Shown one piece after another: positions 1 to 11,176 of a stretch of 64,000 bases of DNA. The position numbers and the translations under genes are program-made. Position 1 is the first letter of the stretch, and each line of letters starts with the position of its first letter. This stretch comes from Neodontobutis hainanensis. Its lineage: Eukaryota; Chordata; Actinopteri; Gobiiformes; Odontobutidae. The stretch is from the NCBI GenBank assembly GCA_024349245.1, contig JALDNG010002140.1, positions 42,583 through 106,582 of the forward strand, given 5' to 3'. The notes beneath the pieces are model-generated. The model had not been told where the DNA came from and searched no databases. It saw nothing but the letters and a program-made list of their open reading frames with translations.

Positions 1-2249
1 CGTCTACAGTCTATAGTCTGTTCTAATGCTCGCTCATAGTCTGTTCTAATGCACGTCTTTAGTCTGTACTACTGCACATCTACAGTCTTTTCTACTGGAC
101 GTCTACAGTCTTTTTAACTGCACCTCAACAGTCTGTTCTAATGCCAGTTTACAGTCTGTACCTCTGCTCTATTGCAGTCTGATCTACTGAACGTCTACAG
201 TCTGTTTTACTGCACATCTACAGTCTGTTCTAATGCAAGTCCACAATCTGTACTACTGCTCATCTACAGTCTGTTCTACTGCACATCTACAGTCTGTTCT
301 AAAATTGTCTACAGTCAGTTCTAAAGCCAATCTATAGTCTGTACTACTGCTGCTCTGAAGTATTTTCAACTGCACGTCTACAGTATCTTTAACTGCACCT
401 TTACAGTGTGTTCTATTATCGTCTACAGTCTGTTCTACTGCACGATTATAGTCTGTTTTAATAAACGCTCTACAATCTCTTCTAATGCACATCTACAGTC
501 TGTTCTACTGAATGTCTACAGTCTGTTCTAATAATTGTCAACATTCTGTACTACTGCACCTCTACAGTCTCTTATACTGCACATCTACAGTGTCTTCTAA
601 TGCTCGTGTAAAGTCTCAACTACTGCATCTCTACAGTCTATTCTTCTGCACATCGTCAGTCTATTCTACTGCACATCTACAGTCTGTTCTAATACACATT
701 TACAGTCTGTTCCTATGCAAGTATACAGTCTGTACTACTGCTCAACTACAGTCTGTTCTACTGCACGTCTACAGTCTGTTCTACTGCACCTCTACAGTCT
801 GTTGTAAAGCATTTCTATTAGTGTTTTCTAATACTCATATACAGTCTGTTCTAATGCTCATCTACAGTCAACTACTGCACCTCTACAGTCTGTTGTAAAG
901 CATTTCTATTAGTGTTTTCTAATACTCATATACAGTCTGTTCTAATGCTCGTCTACAGTCTGTACTACTGCACCACTACAGTCTATTCTTCTGCACATCG
1001 TCAGTCTGTTCTACTGGGCGTTTACAGTCTGTTCTATTGCTCGTCTACAGTCTTTTCTACTGCACGTCTTCTGTCTGTTCTAATAATTGTCTACATTCTG
1101 TACTACTGCTTCTTACAGTCTATACTACTGCACATCTACAATCTGTTCTACTGCATGTCTAGAGTCTGTTCTAATAATTGTCTACAGTCTCTTCTACTGC
1201 ACATCTACAGTCTGTTCTAATGCATGTCTATAGTCTGTTCAAATGTTCGTCCACAGTCTGATCTAATGCAGTACGACCACACATCTATAGTCTGTTCTAT
1301 TGCTCGAATATCGTCTGTTCTATTACCCAATAACAGTCTTTACTACTCGACCTCTACAGTTTGTTCTACTGTTCCTCTACAGTCTGTTCTAATGCTCGTC
1401 TACAGTTTGTACATCTAGACCTCTACAGTCTGTTCTAAAGCATGTCTACAGTGTTTTCTAATACTCATATACAGTCTGATCTAATGCTCATCTACAGTCT
1501 GTACTACTGCACCTCTAGAATCTATTATTCTGCACATTGACAGTCTGTTCTACTAGGCGTTTACAGTCTATTCTAATGATCGTCTACAGTCTGTTCTACA
1601 GCCAATCTAGAGTCTGTACTACTGCTGCTCTGAAGACTGTTCAACTGCACGTCTACAGTCTGTTGAACTGCACCTCTACAGTCTGTTCTAATGCACATCT
1701 ACGGTCTGTTCTAATGCAAGTCGACAGTATGTACTACTACTTGTCTAGAGTCTGTACTACTGCACCTCTACAGTCTGTTCTAAAATCATGTCTTCAGTCT
1801 ATTCTAATACTCATATACAGTCTGTTCTATTTCTTTCTCGTGTACAGTCTGTAGTAATGCACCTTTAAAGTCAATTCTTCTGCAGCATCATCAGTCTGTT
1901 CTACTGCAAGTCTACAGTCTGTTCTAATAATTGTCGACAGTCTATACTACTGCACATCTACAGTCCGTTCTAATTCTCGTCTACAGTCTGAACAACTGCA
2001 CCTCTACAGTCTGTTCTAAAGCATGTCTAGAGTATTTTCTAATACTCATATATAGTCTGTTCTAATGCTAGTCTATAGTATGAACTACTGCTCCTCTACA
2101 GTCTGTTCTAAAGCATGTCTAGAGTGTTTTCTAATACTCATATACAGTCTGTTCTAATGCGCGTTTACAGTCTTTACTAGTGCATCTCTACAGTCTATTC
2201 TTCTGCACATTGTCAGTCTGTTCTACTGGACGTTTACAGTCTGTAGACC
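1..2249 (+). repeat. Satellite A array, (+) orientation
   Basis: This is a tandem array of a 23-bp unit with core TACAGTCTGTTCTAATGC and a variable joint (CACGT, CACAT, CATGT, CAAGT). Divergent unit types are mixed in a recurring order: one with GTGTTTTCTAATACTCATA, one with CTGCTGCTCTGAAG, and one with TGCCAGTTTACAG. This indicates higher-order structure. Three units make 69 bp, so open frames of 23-residue periodicity appear (for example 512-898 and 912-1220). They have no non-repeat sequence and are not genes. A local duplication with period about 91 bp is visible near 800-970. Confidence 0.95.
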
Positions 2250-5200
2250 TGCAGTAGAACAGACCGTAGATGAGCAGTAAAACAGACTATAGATTTGCAT
2301 TAGAACAGACTTTAGAAGTGCAGTAGTAGAGACTGTACACGTGTAGTAGAACAGACTGTAGAGTGTGCAGTAGAACAGACTGTAGATGAGCAGTAGTACG
2401 GACTGTAGACTTACATTAGAACAGACTGTAGATGTGCATTAGAACAGACTGTAGACGTGCAGTAGAACAGACTGTAGATGAGCAGTAGTACAGACTGTAG
2501 GCTTGCATTAGAACAGACAGTAGATGTACATTAGAACAGACTGTAGATGTGCAGTAAAACAGACTGTAGGACGTGCAGTGGACAGACTGTAGTAGAGCAG
2601 TAGTACAGACTGTAAACTGGCATTAGAACAGACTGTAGAGGTGCAGGTGAACAGACAGTAGACGTGCAGTTGAGCAGACTTCAGAGCAGCAGTAGTACAG
2701 ACTCTAGATTGGCTTTAGAACTGACTATAGAGCGAGCATTAGAACAGGCTATAAACGTCAGTAGAACAGACTCTATATAAGTATTAGAAAACACTCTAGA
2801 TCTGCTTTATAACAAAATGTAGAGGTTCAGTAGTTCCGACTGTAGACGAACATTAGAACAGACTGTATATGAGTATTAGAAAACACTCTAAACATGCTTT
2901 AGAACAGACTGTAGAGGTGCAGTAATACAGACTGTAGATGAAAATTAGAAAAGACTGTAAACGTCAGTAGAACAGACTGACAATGTGCAGAAGAATAGAC
3001 TGTAGAGATGCAGTAGTACAGACTGTAGACAAGCATTAGAACAGACTGTATATGAGTATTAGAAAACACTCTAGACATGCTTTAGAACAGACTGTAGAGC
3101 TGCAGTAGTTCAGACTGTAGGCAGTATTAGAACAGACTCTATATTAGTTTTAGAAAACACTCTGCACATGCTTTAGAACAGATTGTAAAAGGTGCAGTAT
3201 TTCTGACTGTAGACATGCATTAGAACAGACTGTATATGAGTATTAGAAAACACTCTAGACATGCTTTAGAACAGACTGTAGATGAGCAGTAATACAGACT
3301 GTAGACTTGCATTAGAACAGACTGTAGATGTGCAGTAGAACAGACTGTAGCGTTTATTAGAACAGACTGTAGACCTGCAAAAGAACAGACCGTAGATGAG
3401 TAGTAAAACAGACTATAGACTTGCATTAGAACAGACTGTAAAACTGACTGTAGGCGAGCATTAGAACAGACTGTAAACATCAGTAGAACAGACTGACAAT
3501 GTGCAGAAGAATAGACTGTAGAAATGCAGTAGTACAGACTGTAGACGAGCATTAGAAGAGAGTGTAGATGTGCATTAGAACAGACTTTAGAAGTGCAGTA
3601 GTAGAGACTGTAGATGTGTAGTAGAACAGACTGTAGACGTGCAGTGGACGAGACTGTAGTAGAGCAGTAGTACAGACTGTAAACTGGCATTAGAACAGAC
3701 TGTAGATGTGCATTAGAACAGACTGTAGCGTGCAGTAGAACAGACTGTAGATGAGCAGTAGTACAGACTGTAGGCTTGCATTAGAACAGACAGTAGATGT
3801 ACATTAGAACAGACTGTAGATGTGCAGTAAAACAGACTGTAGGCGTGCAGTGGGCGAGACTGTAGTAGAGCAGTAGTACAGACTGTAAACTGGCATTAGA
3901 ACAGACTGTAACGGTGCAGGTGAACAGACAGTAGACGTGCAGTTGAGCAGACTTCAGAGCAGCAGTAGTACAGACTCTAGATTGGCTTTAGAACTGACTA
4001 TAGACGAGCATTAGAACAGGCTATAAAGCGTCCAGTAGAACAGACTCTATATAAGTATTAGAAAACACTCTAGATATGCTTTATAACAAAATGTAGAGGT
4101 GCAGTAGTTCCGACTGTAGACGAACATTAGAACAGACTGTATATGAGTATTAGAAAACACTCTAAACATGCTTTAGAACAGACTGTAGAGGTGCAGTAAT
4201 ACAGACTGTAGATGAGAATTAGAAAAGACTGTAAACGTCCAGTAGAACAGACTGACAATATGCAGAAGAATAGACTGTAGAGATGCAGTAGTACAGACTG
4301 TAGACAAGCATTAGAACAGACTGTATATGAGTATTAGAAAACACTCTAGACATGCTTTAGAACAGACTGTAGAGCTGCAGTAGTTCAGACTGTAGACGAG
4401 TATTAGAACAGACTCTATATGAGTTTTAGAAAACACTCTGCACATGCTTTAGAACAGATTGTAAAGGTGCAGTATTTCTGACTGTAGACATGCATTAGAA
4501 CAGACTGTATATGAGTATTAGAAAACACTCGAGACATGCTTTAGAACAGACTGTAGATGAGCAGTAATACAGACTGTAGACTTGCATTAGAACAGACTGT
4601 AGATGTGCAGTAGAACAGACTGTAGGCGTTTATTAGAACAGACTGTAGACCTGCAAAAGAACAGACCGTAGATGAGTAGTAAAACAGACTATAGACTTGC
4701 ATTAGAACAGACTGTAAAACTGACTGTAGACGAGCATTAGAACAGACTTTAAACATCCAGTAGAACAGACTGACAATGTGCAGAAGAATAGACTGTAGAA
4801 ATGCAGTAGTACAGACTGTAGACGAGCATTAGAAGAGAGTGTAGATGTGCATTAGAACAGACTTTAGAAGTGCAGTAGTAGAGACTGTAGATGTGTAGTA
4901 GAACAGACTGTAAATGAGCAGTAGTAGAGACTGTAGACTTGTATTAGAACAGACTGTAAACGTGCAGTAGAACAGACTGTAGATGAGCAATAAAACAGAC
5001 TGTACACGTGCAGTAGAACAGACTATAGATGAGCAGTTGTACAGACTGTAGACTTTCATTAGAACATACAGTAGATGTCCATTAGAATAGACTGTAGATG
5101 TGCAGTAGAACAGACTGACGAGGTGCAGAAGAATAGACTGAAGAGTTGCAGTAGTTGAGACTTTACACGAGGATTAGAACAGCCTGTACATGACTATTAG

Positions 5201-6462
5201 AAAGACTGTAGACATGCCTTAGAAGAGACTGTAGAGGTGCAGTAGTACAGACTGTAGACGAGCATTAAAACAAACTGTAGATGTGCAGTAGACCAGACTG
5301 TAGGCGTGCAGTTGAACAGACTTTAGAGCAGCAGTAGTACAGACTCTAGATTGGCTTTAGAACAGACTGTAGATGAGCTTTAGAACAGACTGTAGAGGTG
5401 CAGTAGTTCAGACTGTAGATGAGCATTAGAACAGACTGTATATTAGTATTAGAAAACACTCTAGACATGCTTTAGTACAAACTGTAGATGTGCAGTAGTA
5501 CAGACTGTAGACGTTTTTTAGAACAGACTGTAGACTTGCAGTAGAACAAACTGTAGACGAGCAGTAGTACAGACTGGAGAATTCCATTAGAACAGATTGT
5601 AGATGTGCATTAGAACAGACTGTAGATGTGCAAAAGAATAGACTGTAGACATGTTTTAGAACAGACTGTAGAGTTCCAGTAGTACAGACTCTAGACGACC
5701 ATTAGAAAAAACTGTAGATGTGCAGTAGAAGAGACTGTAGACAATTATTATCTATTAACAATAGAAAAGACTGTAGAGGTGCAGTTGAACAGACTGTAGA
5801 TGTCTAGTTGAATAGACTTCAGAGCAGAAGTAGAACAGACTCTAGATTGGCTTTGGAACAGACTGTAGACGAGCATTAGAACAAACAGTAAACAACCTGT
5901 AGAACAGACTGAGAATGTGCAGAAGAATAGACTCTAGAGGTGCAGTAGTACAGACTGTAGATGAGGATTAGAACAGACTGTATATGAGTATTAGAAAACA
6001 CTGTAGATATGCTTTAGAACAGACTGTAGAGTTGCAGTAGTTCAAACTGTAGACGAGCATTAGAACAGACTGTATATGAGTATTAGAAAACACTGTAGAC
6101 ATGCTTTAGAATAGATTGTAGAGGTGCAGTAGTTCAGACTGTAGACGAGCATTAGAACAGACTGTATATGAGTATTAAAAAACACTCTAGACATGCTTTA
6201 GAACAGACTGTAGATGTGCAGTAGTACAGACTAGAGACTTGCATTAGAACAGACTGTAGATGTGCATTAGAACATACTTTAGAAGTGCAGTAGTAGAGAC
6301 TGTAGATGTGTAGTAGAACAGACTGTAGACGTTTATCAGAACAGACTGTAGACATGCAGTAGAACAGACTGTAGATGAGCAGTAGTACAGACTGTAGACT
6401 TGCATTAGAACAGACTGTAGATGTGCATTAGAAAAGACTGTAGACGTTTTTTAAAACAGACT
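2250..6462 (-). repeat. Satellite A array, (-) orientation
   Basis: The same 23-bp satellite appears here as the reverse complement (core GCATTAGAACAGACTGTA). The flip occurs at about 2245-2252, where ACAGTCTGT of the last forward unit runs into CTGTAGAC of the first reverse unit, with about 4 bp (CTGT) shared. The unit variants seen in the forward array recur here in complement, including the TTCAGAGCAGCAGTAGTACAG block. The two arrays therefore derive from one ancestral array by inversion. The array ends at the LINE remnant starting near 6463. Confidence 0.95.
2311..4862 (-). repeat. Higher-order repeat in satellite A, period about 1.275 kb
   Basis: Landmark variants recur at nearly constant spacing. 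TTTAGAAGTGCAGTAGTAGA starts at 2311, 3586 and 4863. The GGCTTGCATTAGAACAGACA landmark occurs near 2500 and 3772. AAACAT followed by the CAGTAGAACAGACTGACAAT block occurs at 3475 and 4751. Two adjacent copies of roughly 55 basic units each are therefore present. A more divergent relative lies about 1.4 kb further on, near 6278. Confidence 0.8.
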
Positions 6463-6768
6463 GTTTCATTGTTTATTTATGGGCCAAAGTACTTAGTAGA
6501 AAACAAGAAGAAAGTTTTTATTCTAAATTTTCTTTATGGAATGGTAAAGTTGCCAATTTGGTGTACAAGAAAAAACAAAGTTGAAGAAAGTGGGTGTATA
6601 GATCCTATTTTATTGACAAAATGTTTTGTAAAAAAAAAGGTTAGAGCGGTAGAGTATCTTTTTTATAGCATAACACACAATGTTCAGTCTTTTTTTAATT
6701 TTTGCGAATTTAAAAACTTTCTGTGTGAGCCTGATGGGAATGGAAGTTTTAATCTAAACATTCTCTAA
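6463..6768 (+). pseudogene. Tx1-like (L1 group) LINE reverse transcriptase, C-terminal remnant
   Basis: The open frame running to the TAA at 6766-6768 has about 15 N-terminal codons that are satellite A read-through. It then becomes about 100 residues of non-repeat protein with the phrases LNFLYGMVKLPIW, TRKNKVE, DPILL and FLCEPDGNGS. From memory of the family, this order (LNFLYG..K..I..TR.N, then a VDP-like motif, then an aromatic-rich stretch and LC) resembles the end of ORF2 of fish Tx1-type LINEs, downstream of the polymerase core. No catalytic motif is included, so it is a 5'-truncated dead fragment. It sits exactly between A(-) and B(+), and I see no target-site duplication. An alternative is another L1-group element. 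Confidence 0.6.
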
Positions 6769-6892
6769 AGTGAAAATGAATGAAAATAAAGGTGGAATTG
6801 ATAAATGAGATTTGGCAAGAAAAAAAAAAATAGAAGATTTTTTTTTTTGAGGTTGTAAATATTTATGTAAAAAATCCCAATTGTTATTTCTT
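6769..6892 (+). other. AT-rich 3' tail of the LINE remnant
   Basis: About 120 bp of AT-rich sequence follows the stop codon of the RT remnant. It includes an A10 run near 6821-6830 and a T10 run near 6840-6849. It is best read as the 3' UTR and tail of the same LINE. It ends where satellite B begins (TTCTCTGGTCTCTCTGTGGC). No gene is visible. Confidence 0.5.
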
Positions 6893-8404
6893 CTCTGGTC
6901 TCTCTGTGGCCTCTGCCTCCTCTGGTCTCTTTGTGGCCTCTGCCTTCTCTGGTCTCTCTGCCTCCTCTGGTCTCTCTGTGGCCGCTGCCTCCTCTGGTCT
7001 CTCTCTGGCATCCGCCTTTTCTGGTCTTTCTGCCTCCTCTGCATCCTCTCATCTCTCTGCCTCCTCTGGTCTCTCTGTCTTTCTGTCTCTTCTGATCTCT
7101 CGGTGGCCTCTGCCTCCTCTGGTCTCTCTGCCCCGTTGCCTCCTCTGGTCTCTCCGTGGCCTATGCCTCCTCTGGTCTCTCTGCAGCCTATGCCTCCTCT
7201 GGTCTCTCTGTGAACTCTGCCTCCTCTGGTCTCTCTGTGAACTCTGCCTCCTCTGGTCTCTCTGTGGCCTCTGCCTCCTCTGGTCTCTCTGTCTCCCCTG
7301 CCTCCATTGGTCTCTCTGCCTTCTCTGCCTCCTCTACTCTCTCTAACTCCACTGGTCTCTCTGTGGACTATGCCTCCTCTGGATTCTCTATGGCCTCTGC
7401 CTCCTCTGGTCTCTCTGTCTCCTCTGCATCCTCTCGTCTCTCTGCCTCCTCTGGTCTCTCTGTCTTTATGCCTCCTCTGAACTCTCAGTGGCCTCTGCCC
7501 CCTCTTGTCTCACTGTGGCCTCTGCCTTCTCTGGTCTCTCTGCCTCTTCTGGTCTCTCTGTGGCCGCTGCCTCCTCGTGTCTCTCTGTGGAATCTGCCTT
7601 TTCTGGTCTCTCTGCCTCCTCTGCCTCCTCTGATCTTTCTGTGGCCTCTGCCTCCTCTGGTCTCTCTGCCTCCTATGCTTTCTCTCATCTCTCTGTGGCC
7701 TCTGCCTCCCCTGGTCACTCTGTGTCCTCTGCCTCCTCTGGTCTCTCTGCCTCCTCTGCCTCCTCTGGTCTCTCTGTGGCCACTGCCTCCTCTGGTCTCT
7801 CTGTGTCCTCTGCCTCCTCTGGTTTCTCTGTCTCCTTTGCCTCCACTGGTCTCTCTGTGGCATCTGCCTCCACTGGTCTCTCTGTGGCCTCTGCCTCCTC
7901 TAGTCTCTCTGCCTTCTCTGCCTCCTCTGGTCTCTCTGTGGCCTCTGCCTCCTCTGGTCTCTCTGTGGCCTCTGCCTCCACTGGTCTCTCTGTGATCTAT
8001 GCCTCCACTGGTCTCTCTTTGGCCTCTGCCTCCTCTGGTCTCTCTGTCTCCTTTGCCTCCTCTGGTCTCTCTGTGGCCGCTGCCTCCTCTGGTCTCTCTG
8101 TGGCATCTGCCTTTTCTGGCTCTCTGCCTCATCTGCCTCCTCTGGTTTCTCTGTGGCCTCCACCTCCTCTGGACTCTCTGCCTCCTCTGGTCTCTCTGTG
8201 GCCTATGCCTCCTCTGGTCTCTCTGCGGCCTCTGCCTCCTCTGGTCTCTCTGTGAACTCTGCCTCCTCTGGTCTCTGTGTGGCCTCTGCCTCCTCTGGTC
8301 TCTCTGTCTCCCTTGCCACCTCTGGTCTCTCTGTGAACTCTGCCTTCTCTGGTCTCTCTGTCTCTCTGCCTCCTATGGTCTTACTGTGGCCTCTGCCTCC
8401 TCTG
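6893..8404 (+). repeat. Satellite B array, (+) pyrimidine-rich orientation
   Basis: This is a minisatellite of 27-bp units (GGTCTCTCTGTGGCC followed by TCTGCCTCCTCT) mixed with 18-bp units lacking the GTGGCC block. All lengths are multiples of 9, so all six frames stay open for long stretches. They give low-complexity products such as SGLSVASAS repeats, or on the other strand Arg/Gly- and Glu-rich repeats. No splice-like structure or unique flanking coding sequence is present. The array is interrupted at 8405 by a hAT-like element and resumes at 14599. Confidence 0.95.
8397..8404 (+). repeat. Left target-site duplication of hAT-like element (CTCCTCTG)
   Basis: CTCCTCTG immediately precedes the CAGTGTTG terminus. 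It is repeated exactly at 14599-14606 after the CAACACTG terminus. Eight base pairs is the normal hAT target duplication. The octamer is also a frequent satellite B word, so the match alone is weak; its exact abutment to both termini is what counts. Confidence 0.85.
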
Positions 8405-8501
8405 CAGTGTTGGGAAAGTTCACTTTCTACAAGAACTAGTTCAAAGTTCAGTTCTTACATTTAAAAATGGACTAGTTCAGTTCATAGTTCAAACTTTCAA
8501 A

Positions 8502-9727
8502 CAACAGAGAACATGGATGCATCAAGCAACATTATATATAATGGTCACTCACTATTTCTTACTGCAACAACTGAAAAGAAATTATAGAAATTGTTAACAA
8601 ATGTAAAAGTAAAAGATCTACTGACTGGAATGACCTTGACATGAGTATAATTAAAAGTAATAAGGAATATAGCCAATCCTTTAACTCACATATGTAATCA
8701 ATCTCTCAGCACAGGTAAATTTCCTAAATTAATGAAGATTGCCAAGGTCGCTCCAATCTATAAAAATATGATAGTCATCAGTTTACAAATTACAGACCAA
8801 TTTCTATACTCCCACAGCTATCAAAAATCTTAGAAAAGATTTTTGTTGCCCGTTAAATGGTTTTATAGATAAGCATAACCTACTTAGCGATAGTCAATAT
8901 GGCTTTAGAAATAACAGATCATTTTCACTTGCATTAATTGACCTCATGGAGGAAATAACTGATAAAATAGACAACAAGATGCATTCCATAGGCATTTTCA
9001 TAGATCTCAGAAAGCCTTTGATACAATAGATCACAAAATACTTCTAAAAAAATTATACAAATATGTGAGGGGATTGCACATGATTGGGTGGAATCTTACT
9101 TGTATAACAGACAACAATATGTGCAGATGGGTGAATATAGGTCAGAATGGAGGAGTATAGTATGTGAAGTACCTCAAGGATCAGTCTTAGGACCAAAAAT
9201 GTTTCTATTATATATAAATGACATTTGTAATGTATCCACAAAATTAAAATTTATATTATTGCTGATGAAACTACAATCTTAGGTTCTGGCAAAGATCAAC
9301 AGCTTCTTGTGACAGAAATCACAACAGAATTATCTAAAGTTAAAGATTGGTTCCATAGGAACAAACTATCATTAAATGTATTGAAAACAAAAATTATGCT
9401 ATTTGGGAAATGTAGAAGGTAGGAGCAAATCCAAATCTTTCTTAATAATGTGAATATTGAATGTATAAAACAGTATAATTTTTTGGGTGTGATTCTGAGT
9501 CACAATGTTAGCTAGAGACCACAAATTACCAATATTTGTTCAAAAATAGCAAAAATATAGCATTAATGAGGATGTGTAAACAATTGTTAGATCACAAAGG
9601 TCTTTTTATCCTGTATTGCTCCCTTATCCTGCCATATATCACTTACTGTGCTGAGATCTGGGGAATACCTATGATAGTCATTTACTACCTTTATATAGAT
9701 TGCAAAAAAGCCATCAGAATTGTACAT
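8502..9727 (+). pseudogene. Jockey/CR1-like LINE reverse transcriptase, 5' segment (truncated, frameshifted)
   Basis: The RT core can be followed across frames. NYRPISILP is coded near 8788-8814; a shifted IDLRKAFDTIDH lies near 9000-9035, where one A is missing; VPQGSVLGP starts at 9169; the catalytic box reads A-D-E at 9261-9269 instead of the usual A-D-D, with a frameshift just before it. Next come KLSLN and a stop at 9420-9422, then an RT-tail region with YCAEIWG near 9640-9660. Breaks and the altered catalytic residue show the copy is dead. The endonuclease is absent, so it is 5' truncated. The segment is cut at 9727 by an RTE insertion and continues at 12703. The clade is unsettled; it belongs to the Jockey/CR1 group of non-LTR elements. 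Confidence 0.8.
9716..9727 (+). repeat. Left target-site duplication of RTE insertion (AGAATTGTACAT)
   Basis: AGAATTGTACAT at 9716-9727 is repeated exactly at 12691-12702. Removing the sequence between restores the RIVHNVGY reading of the host LINE protein in one frame. The duplication is 11-12 bp, as the first A may belong to the element's GATG tail. Confidence 0.92.
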
Positions 9728-9825
9728 CTCCGTGGGCCCACCACCTGCAGGAGGAACCGTAAGGGGTCCGGTGCAATGTGGATTGGGTGGCAGTCGAAGG
9801 CAGGAGCCTCGACAACCCAATCCCG

Positions 9826-10560
9826 GACACAGAATCTGGCTCTAGGGACATGGAATGTCACCTCGCTGGCGGGTAAGGAGCCTGAGCTTGTGTGGGAGGT
9901 TGAGAGATACCGACTAGAGATAGTCGGCTCACCTCTACGCACAGCTTGGGCTCTGGAACCCAAATCCTCGAGAGAGGCTGGACTCTCCACTACTCTTGAG
10001 TTGCCTGCGGTGAGAGATGGCGGGCGGTGTGGGTTTGCTCATTGCCCCCGGCTCAGCCGCCATGTGTTGGAGTTCACCCGGTGATCGAGAGGGTCGCTTC
10101 CCTGCGCCTTGGTCGGGGATAGGTCTCTCACTGTTGTTTGTGCTTACGGGCCAAATGGCAGTGCAGAGTACCCGGCCTTCTTGGAGTCTCTGGGAGGGTG
10201 CTGGAATGTGCTCCAACCGGGGACTCCATCGTTCTACTGTGGGACTTCAACGCTCACGTGGGCAGCGACAGAGACACCTGGAGGCGTGATTGGGAGGAAG
10301 CGGCCCCCTGATCTGAACCGAGTGGTGTTCTGTTATTGGACTTCTGTGCTAGCAACAGTTTGTCCATAACGAACACCATGTTCAAGCATAAGGGTGTCCA
10401 TCAGTCCATGTGGCACCAGGACACCCTAGGCGGAAGTCGATGATCGACTTTGTAGATGTTTCATCTGACCTCCGACCGCATGTCTTGGACACTCGGGTGA
10501 AGAGGCGGAGCTGTCAACTGATCACCACCTGGTGGTGAGTTGGATCGATGGCGGGGAGAA
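9826..10560 (+). pseudogene. RTE endonuclease domain (APE type), frameshifted
   Basis: The reading starts with LALGTWNVTSL near 9836-9868 and KEPELVWEVERY, the N-terminal strand of an APE-like nuclease. Further on are GDRSLTVVCAYGPNG (near 10111-10155), a changed DFNAHVG (near 10244-10262, preceded by W where G is usual), MIDFV (near 10439) and the terminal DHHLVVSW (near 10519-10542). Known role: nicking target DNA to prime reverse transcription. At least two frame changes lie between these motifs. The first frame is fused upstream to RT-tail codons of the older host LINE, giving a chimeric open frame at 9536-10084. Confidence 0.75.
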
Positions 10561-11176
10561 GGCGGGACAGACTTGACTGACCCAAAGCGTACTGTGAGGG
10601 TCTGTTGGGAACGTTTGGCGAATCCCTGTCAGAGAGATCTTCAACTCCCACCTCCGACAGAGCTTCAACCAGATTCCGAGGAGACTGGAGACATTGAGTC
10701 TGAGTGGGCGATGTTCTCCACCTCCATTGTCGGCGCAGCCACTCAAGCTGTCGCGCAAAGTCTCTGGTGCCTGTCGTGGCGGCAATCCCTGAACCGGTGG
10801 TGGACACCGGAAGTAAGGAGGCCGTCAAGCTGAAGAAGGACCTATCGAGCCTGGTTGGCTTGTGGGACTCCTGAGGCAGCTGATAGGTACCGGCAGGCCA
10901 AGCGGGCTGCAGCACGGGTGGTTGTGGAGGCAAAAACTCGGGTCTGGGAGGAGTTCGGTGAGGCCATGGAAAAGACTATCGGTCGGCCTTGAAGAAATTC
11001 TGGCAAACCGTCCAAAGCCTCAGGAGGAAGCAGTGCCCTGCCAACACTGTTTACAGTGGAGGTGGGAACCTGCTGACCTCAACTGAGGATATTGTTGGGA
11101 CGGTGGAAGGAATACCGAGGATCTCCACAACCCCACCGTCACGTCTTCCACAGAGGAAGCAGAGGCTGAGTGCTCA

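Noticed and set aside
512..1220. Cys/Tyr/Ser-rich frames in satellite A as small secreted peptides
   Set aside because: They repeat every 23 residues (three 23-bp units), occur in both orientations throughout the arrays, and have no start context or end that differs from the repeat.
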